A stretch of 8,682 bases of DNA, from NCBI GenBank assembly GCA_937891725.1, contig CALAHL010000181.1, forward strand, positions 1-8,682. Reading direction: 5' to 3'. Below the pieces are notes generated by a model, which worked only from the letters and a program-made list of their open reading frames with translations, searched no databases and was not told the DNA's origin. Shown here in pieces: positions 1 through 5,650 of the stretch. Within the stretch, counting starts at the first letter, position 1, and every line of letters begins with the position of its first letter. The position numbers and the translations under genes are program-made. The stretch is from an uncultured Rhodospirillaceae bacterium (lineage in GTDB: Bacteria; Pseudomonadota; Alphaproteobacteria; Thalassobaculales; Thalassobaculaceae).

Positions 1-90
1 CTACATATCGCCCCTCGCCATTCTTCAACACGCTACGCTGACATTGCCAAAAAATTTCCCCAAATAACTGGAAAAGAGCCCAGAGATTTT
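1..90 (+). pseudogene. N-terminal part of the same toxin, in frame 1
   Basis: Frame 1 from the window edge reads about 30 residues without a stop and includes PRHSSTRYADIAKKFPQI. This resembles the usual RelE/ParE start: a first beta strand, a PRF-like turn, then a helix containing a K-x-x-P element. It ends at a TGA at 91-93, exactly where the C-terminal part begins in frame 3. Adding one T to the run at 87-91 would join the two as DFLRRLEQNP and give about 97 residues, a normal length for this family. Either the gene is broken by a one-base deletion or the base was lost in sequencing. The start codon lies left of the window. Confidence 0.45.
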
Positions 91-293
91 TGAGGAGATT
101 AGAACAGAACCCGCCTGACCATTCGCTGAACTTCAAGCCTATGGAAGGTCATAACCGCGAGCTCTGGGAAATGAAGGCTGGTGGTCAGTTTCGCTTCATA
201 CTTCGCCGGGTTCGAGATGAAGAAGGTGACTTGTTCATCGTCGAAGATGTCGGTCCGCATGCAATCTACGATAAGTACAATCAGGCTCGCTGA
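90..293 (+). CDS. RelE/ParE-family toxin, C-terminal part (5' portion out of frame, cut by window edge)
   Basis: The 67 residues from the TTG at 90 match the C-terminal two thirds of a type II RelE/ParE toxin: a helix end rich in L/R and ending in NP, then LNFKPMEGH, RELWEMKAGGQFRFILRR as the central beta strands, and a final VEDVGPHAIYDKY strand. The family folds as a small ribosome-dependent RNase or gyrase poison; which one applies here is not visible. No ribosome binding site precedes the TTG, so it is probably not a true start. The missing N-terminal part can be read in another frame just upstream (see 1-90). No antitoxin is visible: the gene to the right is a convergent transporter only 6 bases past the stop, so a partner would have to lie left of the window. 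GC content is about 49 % over 1-300, unlike the neighbours, which suggests transfer. The gene may be non-functional. Confidence 0.6.
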   Translation: MRRLEQNPPDHSLNFKPMEGHNRELWEMKAGGQFRFILRRVRDEEGDLFIVEDVGPHAIYDKYNQAR

Positions 294-299
294 ACAGCG

Positions 300-1853
300 T
301 CAGCCGTTCTTCCGCTCCGGGCCGAGCGTGAACCAGGCCACGATCGCCGACAGGTAGGCGAACCCGGACAGGGCGAGCAGGACCGCGCGGAAGGCCTGGA
401 CGAAGGCTTCGCGCGCGGCCCCCATGAGCGCGGTCGCGGCCTCCGGGGCCAGGCCCTTGGGCGCTATCAGATCCATCAGCTCTTCCGGGCCGACCGCGTG
501 GGCGGCGGCGATCGCCGCCTCCGGCAAGCCGACGAGACGCGGCTCCAGTGCCACCATGAAGACCGGCACCAGGATCGGTCCGACCGCCGCCACCGACAAC
601 AGACCCGCCACCCGGCTGGCGGCGTTGTTCACGGCGGAGGCGATGCCGGCATGGTCGTCGTCGACCGAATTCATCACCGTCGTCGTGAGCGGGGCGATGC
701 AGATCGACATGCCGAGGCCCAGGACGATGATGCCCGGCATATAGGTCGACCAGTAGGGGGTTCCGGTCTCCGGCCAAGCCAGCAGCATCAGGCCGATGCC
801 GGTGACGAACGGTCCCAGGACCAGCGGCAGGCGCGGGCCGAATTTGTCGACCAGCGTGCCGGAATAGCGCGACAGCAGGAACATAACCGCCGGGAACGGC
901 AGAAAGCTGGCACCCGCTTCCGACGCGGTATAGCCGTGCACCCGGATCAGGCCCAGCGGCATGATGAACAGCACGCCACCGAGCGCTCCGTATAGCAGCA
1001 GGGTCAGCAGGTTGGCGGACGCGAAGGTCCTGATCTTCATCAGATAAGGCGGCAGCATCGGGTCCTGAACCCGTCCTTCGACCCAGAAGAACACGCCCAT
1101 CAGCGTCACCCCGCTGACCGCCAAGCCGATGATCATCCGGTTGTCCGCCTGGGATTCGCCCAGCGCGATCAGGGCCCAGGTCAGAGCGCCGAGCCCGAGA
1201 ATGACCAGAACCGCACCCAGGATGTCGGGATTGCCCCGCGCGTTCGCGTCCCGGCTTTCAGGGATGGCGAACGCGGCCAAAACCAGGCAAATGGCCGCGA
1301 TCGGCAGGTTGATCCAGAACGCGGCCGGCCAGGAGGTGGTGTCGACCAGCCAGCCGCCCAGCACCGGACCGAACGCGGTGGTCATGGCAGCGAAGGCCGA
1401 CCAGGCACCGATCGCCCGGCCGCGGGCCTCACGGGGATAGGTGGCGCTCAACAGGGCGAGGCTGTTCGGCACCAGGAAGGCCGAGGCGAGCCCTTGAGCA
1501 GCTCGGGCGATGATCAGGGTGTCCGCATCGGTTGATAAGGCGCAACCGACGCTTGCGACTGCAAAAGCCGCAACGCCCAGCATGAAAACCAGCTTGCGCC
1601 CGTACCGGTCGCCGGCGGCCCCGCCGACCAGCAGGACCGCCGCCAGCATCAGAAGATACCCGTTGGCGATCCATTGCAGATCCGCAACCGAGGCCAGCAG
1701 ATCCCGTTGAATAGCGGGCAGCGCCACGTTCACCACGGTGGAATCTATGAAGGCGAGACTTGAACCGAGCACTGTTGCCGCCAAGACCAGGCCACGCCGG
1801 GTGCGGGACAGCACGGGGGTGGCTGCGGGAGGGGACTTTGCTGGTTCTGACAT
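300..1853 (-). CDS. MFS multidrug exporter, DHA2 (EmrB/QacA) family, 14 membrane helices
   Basis: This 517-residue inner-membrane protein is a proton-driven drug exporter of the DHA2 family, whose members usually have about 500 residues and 14 helices. Helix 1 carries the family motif around D37 (FIDSTVVNVALPAI, residues 35-48). Motif A of the first cytoplasmic loop is GGAAGDRYGRK (77-87), and the antiporter motif C is GPVLGGW (162-168). A second helix bundle follows about residue 270. A long polar loop (about 435-485) precedes the last helix. The N-terminal 20 residues are Pro/Ser rich and cytoplasmic. The ATG at 1853 is preceded by a weak GGA about 13 bases upstream. The substrate cannot be read from sequence. 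No HlyD-type membrane-fusion partner or regulator gene lies next to it. A GC-rich dyad 48-69 bases upstream of the start could be an operator. Confidence 0.92.
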   Translation of the reverse strand: MSEPAKSPPAATPVLSRTRRGLVLAATVLGSSLAFIDSTVVNVALPAIQRDLLASVADLQWIANGYLLMLAAVLLVGGAAGDRYGRKLVFMLGVAAFAVASVGCALSTDADTLIIARAAQGLASAFLVPNSLALLSATYPREARGRAIGAWSAFAAMTTAFGPVLGGWLVDTTSWPAAFWINLPIAAICLVLAAFAIPESRDANARGNPDILGAVLVILGLGALTWALIALGESQADNRMIIGLAVSGVTLMGVFFWVEGRVQDPMLPPYLMKIRTFASANLLTLLLYGALGGVLFIMPLGLIRVHGYTASEAGASFLPFPAVMFLLSRYSGTLVDKFGPRLPLVLGPFVTGIGLMLLAWPETGTPYWSTYMPGIIVLGLGMSICIAPLTTTVMNSVDDDHAGIASAVNNAASRVAGLLSVAAVGPILVPVFMVALEPRLVGLPEAAIAAAHAVGPEELMDLIAPKGLAPEAATALMGAAREAFVQAFRAVLLALSGFAYLSAIVAWFTLGPERKNG

Positions 1854-1900
1854 GTATCGCGTCCGATGGGCCGAATATGATCTTTAGCTGAGTCGGGATG

Positions 1901-1922
1901 GCGCGTCCAAAACAGGACGTGC
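1901..1922. promoter_or_regulatory. GC-rich dyad, possible operator upstream of the exporter gene
   Basis: GCGCGTCC (1901-1908) and GGACGTGC (1915-1922) form an 8-pair stem with one G-T pair around the loop AAAACA. No T run follows on either strand, so it does not look like a terminator. It lies 48-69 bases before the MFS start codon in a divergent control region, where a dimeric repressor site would be expected. ACAGGAC (1912-1918) recurs as its inverse GTCCTGT at 1942-1948. The operator role is inferred from position and symmetry. Confidence 0.35.
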
Positions 1923-1982
1923 GTTGTCGGGCCTGTCGGCGGTCCTGTCAAATCAGAGCGGTTAAAACGAATGCGGGAGCGG

Positions 1983-2011
1983 TTGAAGCGGCGGCCTTGC
2001 TTCGTTATAGC
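1983..2011 (+). promoter_or_regulatory. possible sigma70-like promoter of the DUF4170 gene
   Basis: TTGAAG (1983-1988) and TATAGC (2006-2011) are separated by 17 bases, and each matches 4 of 6 consensus positions. Transcription would start near 2018, giving a leader of about 35 bases. The call rests on pattern and position only. Confidence 0.35.
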
Positions 2012-2042
2012 CTTGGGTCAATGTTGCGGCGCGGCAATCCTT

Positions 2043-2046
2043 GGAG
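2043..2046 (+). promoter_or_regulatory. ribosome binding site that fixes the DUF4170 start
   Basis: GGAG lies 7 bases before the ATG at 2054. The frame stays open upstream to 1898, but that stretch has no such site and encodes an Arg/Ala-rich sequence unlike the domain, so the ATG at 2054 is the start. Confidence 0.6.
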
Positions 2047-2053
2047 ACAGAGT

Positions 2054-2428
2054 ATGACATACTGGGTCATTGGCGGCGAGTACGAGGATACCACGTTCAC
2101 CCACATCCGAGGGGGGGATGCCGAGAAGAAGATCGGGCCGTTCGACGATTACGAGATGGCGAAGACGGTGTGGGGCAAACTGGCGTGGCAGCATGTCGAT
2201 GACGCCCATGTGCGCTTTCGGATCCTGCACGAGGAGGCGACCGAATTCTGGGTGGTCGGCGGGGTCTACAAAACCACGGATTTCACCGAAACCTCCGACG
2301 GCTCCCCCGAGGAACGGATCGGCCCGTTCGGCAGCTACGAGGACGCCAAGGCAATCTGGCAGAAGAAGGTCTGGGCAAGCGTCGACGATGCCCATTCCCG
2401 CTGGCGGATCGAGAAGGTCGGGAGCTAG
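2054..2428 (+). CDS. tandem DUF4170 protein (two copies of the domain)
   Basis: This 124-residue soluble protein consists of two copies of the DUF4170 domain, found mainly in alphaproteobacteria and of unknown function. Copy 1 spans about residues 3-58 and copy 2 about 65-120, a repeat period of 62. Both copies share Y/F-W-V-I/V-GG near the start, then F-T, a G-PF-x-x-Y-E-x-AK-x-x-W segment, and VDDAH followed by a short R-x-RI end. As I recall them, most family members carry a single copy of about 70-80 residues, so this looks like an internal duplication and fusion. There is no signal peptide, membrane segment or recognisable catalytic triad. It is transcribed alone: divergent from the exporter and convergent with the HD-GYP gene, with 9 bases between the stops and no terminator hairpin visible. 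The family call is from memory of the conserved WVVGG / GPF-Y / VDDAH pattern. Confidence 0.8.
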   Translation: MTYWVIGGEYEDTTFTHIRGGDAEKKIGPFDDYEMAKTVWGKLAWQHVDDAHVRFRILHEEATEFWVVGGVYKTTDFTETSDGSPEERIGPFGSYEDAKAIWQKKVWASVDDAHSRWRIEKVGS

Positions 2429-2437
2429 GCCGTATCG

Positions 2438-3544
2438 CTAGGCGGCGGCTTCCCGGACGAGGCGGGTGTCCTGCACGTAGGCCTCGAACTCAGTCAGCAG
2501 ACGACCCTCAACATGGTTGCCGGCCAGTGGACGCATGATCTCAAAGGCCTTGGCGGCAGGCAGTGGGTCTTTGTAGTCGCGCTTGTCGGTCAGGGCGGAA
2601 AAGATATCCACGACGGCGGCGAGCAGCGCCACCTCGTTGATCTCGATGCCTTTCAGACCGTCCGGATAGCCGCTGCCGTCGAGCTTCTCGTGGTGATGCC
2701 GGGCCGTGATCATGATCTCCGGCATATCGGGATACAGCTCCCGCAGGCTGTCGCCGCCCAAAGCCGCATGGGTCTTCATGATTTCGTATTCGGCGTCGGT
2801 CAGGCTGGACGGCTTGCCTAAAACCTCCATCGGGATCTGAAGCTTGCCGGTGTCGTGCAACAGCCCCGCTTCCGCCAAAATTCTCTGTTCCCCCGGTCCG
2901 AGGCCGATTTCGGCCCCGAACCCGGACAGCAAAACCGCGACCTTGGTGCTGTGGGAGAAGGTGTAGTTGTGATGGCCCCGCAGCTGTTCGAGCATCAGAG
3001 AGGTGCGCGGCGTGTTGGCCACCTGGCTCAACCGCGTGGCGGCCGAGCTGAACAGCGCGCGGGCGAAGGCCGGGTCGGACTCGTCGGTCGGCAGGTTTGC
3101 CAGAACATCGAACGCCTCCTTGGCGGTCACCAGCGCCTTGCGGCTGTCCCGGTCCAGGGCGTTCCATGCCAGGGAATCCCGCCGCTCATAGGCTGACCAG
3201 AAGCCGGCGAGCATCGCGGCGACCGGCAGATCGCCATTGATTTCGGTATCCGCCCGGTCCGGACCCGAAACCGACCCGCCGACCACTGCGTCTTTGTCCC
3301 GCAGCAGGCCGATCACGATGTCACTGCCGTTCGGCAGGGCGCGAAGATGCGCGATCACGTCTCCGGCCGCCGCTCCCGTGCCACCGGAATCCACCAAAGC
3401 GGCAGCGACGGTCCGTTTCTGAAAGCCGTCGATTTCGGTCGGGTCGGTGATCAGAAACAGGTTGAAATGGCGCTGCAGGGTGCGGTTCAGCTGCCCGAAC
3501 CGGGCGCCTCTTTTGGAATAAAAAAGGAGCGAATCCTGTGCCAT
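2438..3544 (-). CDS. HD-GYP domain phosphodiesterase with degenerate receiver-like N-terminus
   Basis: This is a probable cyclic-di-GMP hydrolase; HD-GYP proteins convert c-di-GMP to pGpG/GMP with a di- or tri-iron site. From the ATG at 3544 it has 368 residues. The HD-GYP core runs from about 195 to 355. It has H198 (FSHSTKVA), the HD pair in HDTGK (230-234), H259, the HHHE cluster (283-286), the GYP element (GSGYPDGLKG, 290-299) and D313 (VDIFSALTDK), so all core ligands are present. Residues about 5-85 alternate strands and helices like a response-regulator receiver. The acidic pair of strand 1 is replaced by Ser-Lys (SLLFYSK, 5-11), while an Asp sits at the end of strand 3 (D52, AALVDSG). 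The frame is open back to a GTG at 3691, with another ATG at 3598. I prefer 3544 because the receiver fold begins right after it and the added residues are Arg-rich and unstructured, but no start has a good ribosome binding site. It is divergent from the amidase gene. Confidence 0.85.
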   Translation of the reverse strand: MAQDSLLFYSKRGARFGQLNRTLQRHFNLFLITDPTEIDGFQKRTVAAALVDSGGTGAAAGDVIAHLRALPNGSDIVIGLLRDKDAVVGGSVSGPDRADTEINGDLPVAAMLAGFWSAYERRDSLAWNALDRDSRKALVTAKEAFDVLANLPTDESDPAFARALFSSAATRLSQVANTPRTSLMLEQLRGHHNYTFSHSTKVAVLLSGFGAEIGLGPGEQRILAEAGLLHDTGKLQIPMEVLGKPSSLTDAEYEIMKTHAALGGDSLRELYPDMPEIMITARHHHEKLDGSGYPDGLKGIEINEVALLAAVVDIFSALTDKRDYKDPLPAAKAFEIMRPLAGNHVEGRLLTEFEAYVQDTRLVREAAA

Positions 3545-3590
3545 GCCTGTGCCGGTGTCCCGAATGATCACAATCCGAACCGCAGATTCA

Positions 3591-3598
3591 TTAACCAT
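3591..3598 (+). promoter_or_regulatory. CtrA half-site-like motif TTAACCAT
   Basis: TTAACCAT matches the short CtrA recognition sequence described in Caulobacter, and a further GTTAAC lies at 3611-3616. This is the most AT-rich spot between the HD-GYP gene and the amidase gene. It would sit 47-54 bases before the preferred HD-GYP start. It fits a control region only if that start (3544) is right; with the longer GTG start it would be inside the coding region. An 8-base match is weak by itself. Confidence 0.25.
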
Positions 3599-3717
3599 TA
3601 GAAGCCGCGCGTTAACAATTCCTTTCCGGCTCAGCGATTTCCGGCCGGCTGGTCGCGATCGGGGTTTGTCATCGGCGCGCCGAATGTGCACCCTTCGGGA
3701 GACAGGACCCTTTAGCC

Positions 3718-3721
3718 GGAG
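3718..3721 (+). promoter_or_regulatory. ribosome binding site of the amidase gene
   Basis: GGAG lies 8 bases before the ATG at 3730 and supports that start. Confidence 0.55.
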
Positions 3722-3729
3722 ACCCCGAC

Positions 3730-4692
3730 ATGGCCGATTCCTCGAACACAGCGCATCGGCTCAAGGCCGGACCGGACAGCATTCACTGGGGATGGTTCGC
3801 CGCCGATCTGCCGCCGGTCACCCGAATCGCGAGCGGCGACCGAATCACGGTGGAGACCGTCTCGGGCGGACCGGACAACCTGCCGGGCGAGGGCTATCAC
3901 GTGCCGCCGGAGCTGCTGGAGATCCATCAGAAGAGCACGCGGCGGGTGCCGGGGCATCTGCTGACCGGCCCGATCGCGGTCGACGGTGCCGAGCCGGGCG
4001 ACATTCTTGAGATCAAGATCATCGACATTCAGCTGCGCCAGGATTGGGGCTACACCTTCCTGCGCCCGCTGTCCGGTGCCCTGCCGGACGATTTCGCGGT
4101 CGGCGAGAAGATGACCGTCCGGCTCGACAAGACCCGAAACATGGGGATTCTGCCCTGGGGCACCGAGCTGCCGCTGCGGCCGTTCTTCGGGGTGATGGGC
4201 GTGGCGCCGCCGCCGGCCTGGGGCACGATTTCGACGATTCAGCCGCGTGCCCATGGCGGCAATCTCGACAACAAGGAGCTGATCCCCGGCACCACCCTGT
4301 ACCTGCCGGTGTTCGTCGAGGGCGGCAACCTGTCCCTGGGCGACGGGCACGGGGTGCAGGGCGACGGCGAGGTCTGCGTGACCGCGATCGAGACGGCCCT
4401 TGAAGGCACCGTCGAGATCCATGTCCGCAAGGATCTGGGCCTGGCCGGCAAGGGCTGGTGCTATCCGCGGGCCGAGACGCCGACCCATCTGATGACCATG
4501 GCGATGCACCCGGACCTCGACACGGCGGCGCGGGATGCGTTGCGCGGGATGCTGGATTGGGTGACCGAGACCACCAATCTCTCGCGCGCCCAGGCCTATA
4601 TGCTGTCGAGCCTGGCGGCCGATGTGCGGGTCACCCAACTGGTCAACGACCACAAGGGCATCCACGTGATGATGCCGAAAAGCGCTCTGTAG
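3730..4692 (+). CDS. acetamidase/formamidase family amidase
   Basis: This 320-residue cytoplasmic enzyme belongs to the FmdA/AmdA family, which hydrolyses formamide, acetamide or other short amides to ammonia and the acid. Its length is typical. Family features seen in order are HWGW (19-22), LTGPIAVDGAEPGD (78-91), a Pro-rich segment after FFGVMG (152-157), GGNLDNKEL (176-184), and the strongly conserved LSLGDGHGVQGDGE (201-214), whose Asp/His/Glu residues belong to the active-site region. The AmdA-like length and absence of the longer FmdA C-terminal region favour the short-amide group, but the substrate is not certain. The gene stands alone: divergent from the HD-GYP gene and convergent with the 76-residue gene 4 bases later. 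No amide transporter or urea/nitrogen regulator gene is beside it. Confidence 0.9.
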   Translation: MADSSNTAHRLKAGPDSIHWGWFAADLPPVTRIASGDRITVETVSGGPDNLPGEGYHVPPELLEIHQKSTRRVPGHLLTGPIAVDGAEPGDILEIKIIDIQLRQDWGYTFLRPLSGALPDDFAVGEKMTVRLDKTRNMGILPWGTELPLRPFFGVMGVAPPPAWGTISTIQPRAHGGNLDNKELIPGTTLYLPVFVEGGNLSLGDGHGVQGDGEVCVTAIETALEGTVEIHVRKDLGLAGKGWCYPRAETPTHLMTMAMHPDLDTAARDALRGMLDWVTETTNLSRAQAYMLSSLAADVRVTQLVNDHKGIHVMMPKSAL

Positions 4693-4696
4693 CGGG

Positions 4697-4927
4697 TTAC
4701 CGAACCGTCAGCCGGGCCAGCGCCGCCCGGCCGGCGGAGAGCACGTCCTCGAGATCGTCGGGGGTGACGTGCGGGTAATGCCGGACGAGCCATTCCGGGG
4801 CCACGAACGGTGTGTCCTTGTGCCGCTCATGGTCGAGCGTCGCGTCCAGCAGACCGATCAGGATCTGCAGCTTGATCGCGCGTGCGGTCGGGCCTTCGGG
4901 CAGGGGCTTGGGTTCGTCATCGAACAT
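4697..4927 (-). CDS. small protein of unknown function, 76 residues
   Basis: I do not recognise this family. From the ATG at 4927 the protein has 76 residues with an acidic, proline-rich N-terminus (MFDDEPKPLPEGPTARA). A helix follows (AIKLQILIGLLDATLDHER, 17-35), then PFVAPEWLVRHYPHVTPDDLEDVL (40-63) and an Ala-rich helix to the end. It is probably soluble, helical and cytoplasmic. The frame is open further upstream to 5086, but that part overlaps the end of the GNAT gene and encodes low-quality sequence, so the ATG at 4927 is more credible, although it lacks a strong ribosome binding site. It lies 52 bases after the GNAT gene on the same strand and may be co-transcribed with it. It converges on the amidase gene. 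Confidence 0.6.
   Translation of the reverse strand: MFDDEPKPLPEGPTARAIKLQILIGLLDATLDHERHKDTPFVAPEWLVRHYPHVTPDDLEDVLSAGRAALARLTVR
4711..4731. other. GC-rich stem-loop at the amidase / 76-residue gene junction
   Basis: GCCGGGC (4711-4717) and GCCCGGC (4725-4731) form a perfect 7-pair stem with a 7-base loop. It sits 19 bases past the amidase stop, inside the 3' end of the convergent small gene. No T run follows in either direction, so it is not a standard intrinsic terminator. It might still slow or protect transcripts of the convergent pair. Chance is possible in GC-rich coding DNA. Confidence 0.25.
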
Positions 4928-4979
4928 GGGCGCACGGTATCCGTCCGGCGGATGATTGCAAGCGCTATCCGAAAACCCG

Positions 4980-5516
4980 CTAGTCGCGTTCGGCCAGAGC
5001 GGCAATCGCGGCGAGCCCGAGTTCGAAATCCGCCGCCCGGTAGCGCCGCCCGCCGACCGCGCGATAGAAGTCCATGGCACTGGCATTCTCCGGATGCACC
5101 TGCCAGGTGATCCAGCGGCAGGACCGGGCCTGGGCCTCCTGGGCGAGGGCGGCCATCAAGGCGCGCCCGACCCCGTAGCCGCGGGCGCGGGATTCCACGA
5201 ACAGATCCATCAGCACCAGCCCCGGTCCGCCGTGGCCGACATGGAAGCCGCTGTGATGGAGCAGGTAGCCCACCACTCGGCCGTCGCGTTCGGCCACCAT
5301 GCCGTCGAACCTGCGGTCCGGGCCGGTACCCCAGCGGACCACGTCTTCGGCATGGAACGGTGGCGGCGGCGCGCCCTCGAACGCGGAGAGCGAGGCCGCC
5401 AGTTCAGCCACCCGGCCGGCGTCTCCGGGCTCCAGCGCCCGAATCCGGATCCTGGCCTCAAGCGCGGATCTGGCACTTGGAGCAGGTTGAGTCTCACGGG
5501 CAGGTGGGTTGATCAT
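4980..5516 (-). CDS. GNAT-family N-acetyltransferase
   Basis: This 178-residue cytoplasmic enzyme should transfer an acetyl group from acetyl-CoA to an amine. The fold is visible from residue 22: strand 1 (IRIRALEPGDAGRVAELA), a central strand with MDLFV (103-107), and the acetyl-CoA pyrophosphate loop RARGYGVGRAL (110-120), which fits the R/Q-x-x-G-x-G/A signature. Motif B (HPENASAMDFYRAVGG, 141-156) gives the Asn-Ala-x-x-FY pattern near the CoA. The first 20 residues are Pro/Ala/Ser rich and lie outside the domain. The ATG at 5516 has GAGG 5 bases upstream, which decides it over the longer open frame reaching 5747. The acceptor substrate cannot be told. It is divergent from the VWA/J-domain operon and precedes the 76-residue gene on the same strand. 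Confidence 0.88.
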   Translation of the reverse strand: MINPPARETQPAPSARSALEARIRIRALEPGDAGRVAELAASLSAFEGAPPPPFHAEDVVRWGTGPDRRFDGMVAERDGRVVGYLLHHSGFHVGHGGPGLVLMDLFVESRARGYGVGRALMAALAQEAQARSCRWITWQVHPENASAMDFYRAVGGRRYRAADFELGLAAIAALAERD

Positions 5517-5521
5517 ATGCG

Positions 5522-5525
5522 CCTC
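5522..5525 (-). promoter_or_regulatory. ribosome binding site that fixes the GNAT start
   Basis: On the minus strand GAGG stands 5 bases before the ATG at 5516, while the upstream in-frame ATGs at 5615 and 5747 have no comparable site. Confidence 0.55.
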
Positions 5526-5650
5526 ACTGCGTCGAATCCGCCGAGCATACTGAAATTCGACGGGATGGTCGCATATCATCAACAGGGCATTGGAATAACC
5601 GAACTGCTCCCACATGTTCCGTGGCACAGTTGGTTCACAGACAATTGAGG

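Noticed and set aside
235..777. Arg/Gly-rich open frames on both strands across the exporter gene
   Set aside because: They are shadows of the MFS reading frame with no family resemblance and biased composition.
1898..2053. N-terminal extension of the DUF4170 frame
   Set aside because: The added residues are Arg/Ala-rich and unlike the domain, the stretch contains a dyad and promoter-like elements, and the ATG at 2054 has a GGAG at good spacing.
3712..4665. A 317-codon open frame on the minus strand opposite the amidase gene
   Set aside because: Its product is His/Arg/Gly-rich with no recognisable domain, and the plus-strand amidase explains the region fully. Long antisense frames are common in GC-rich genes.
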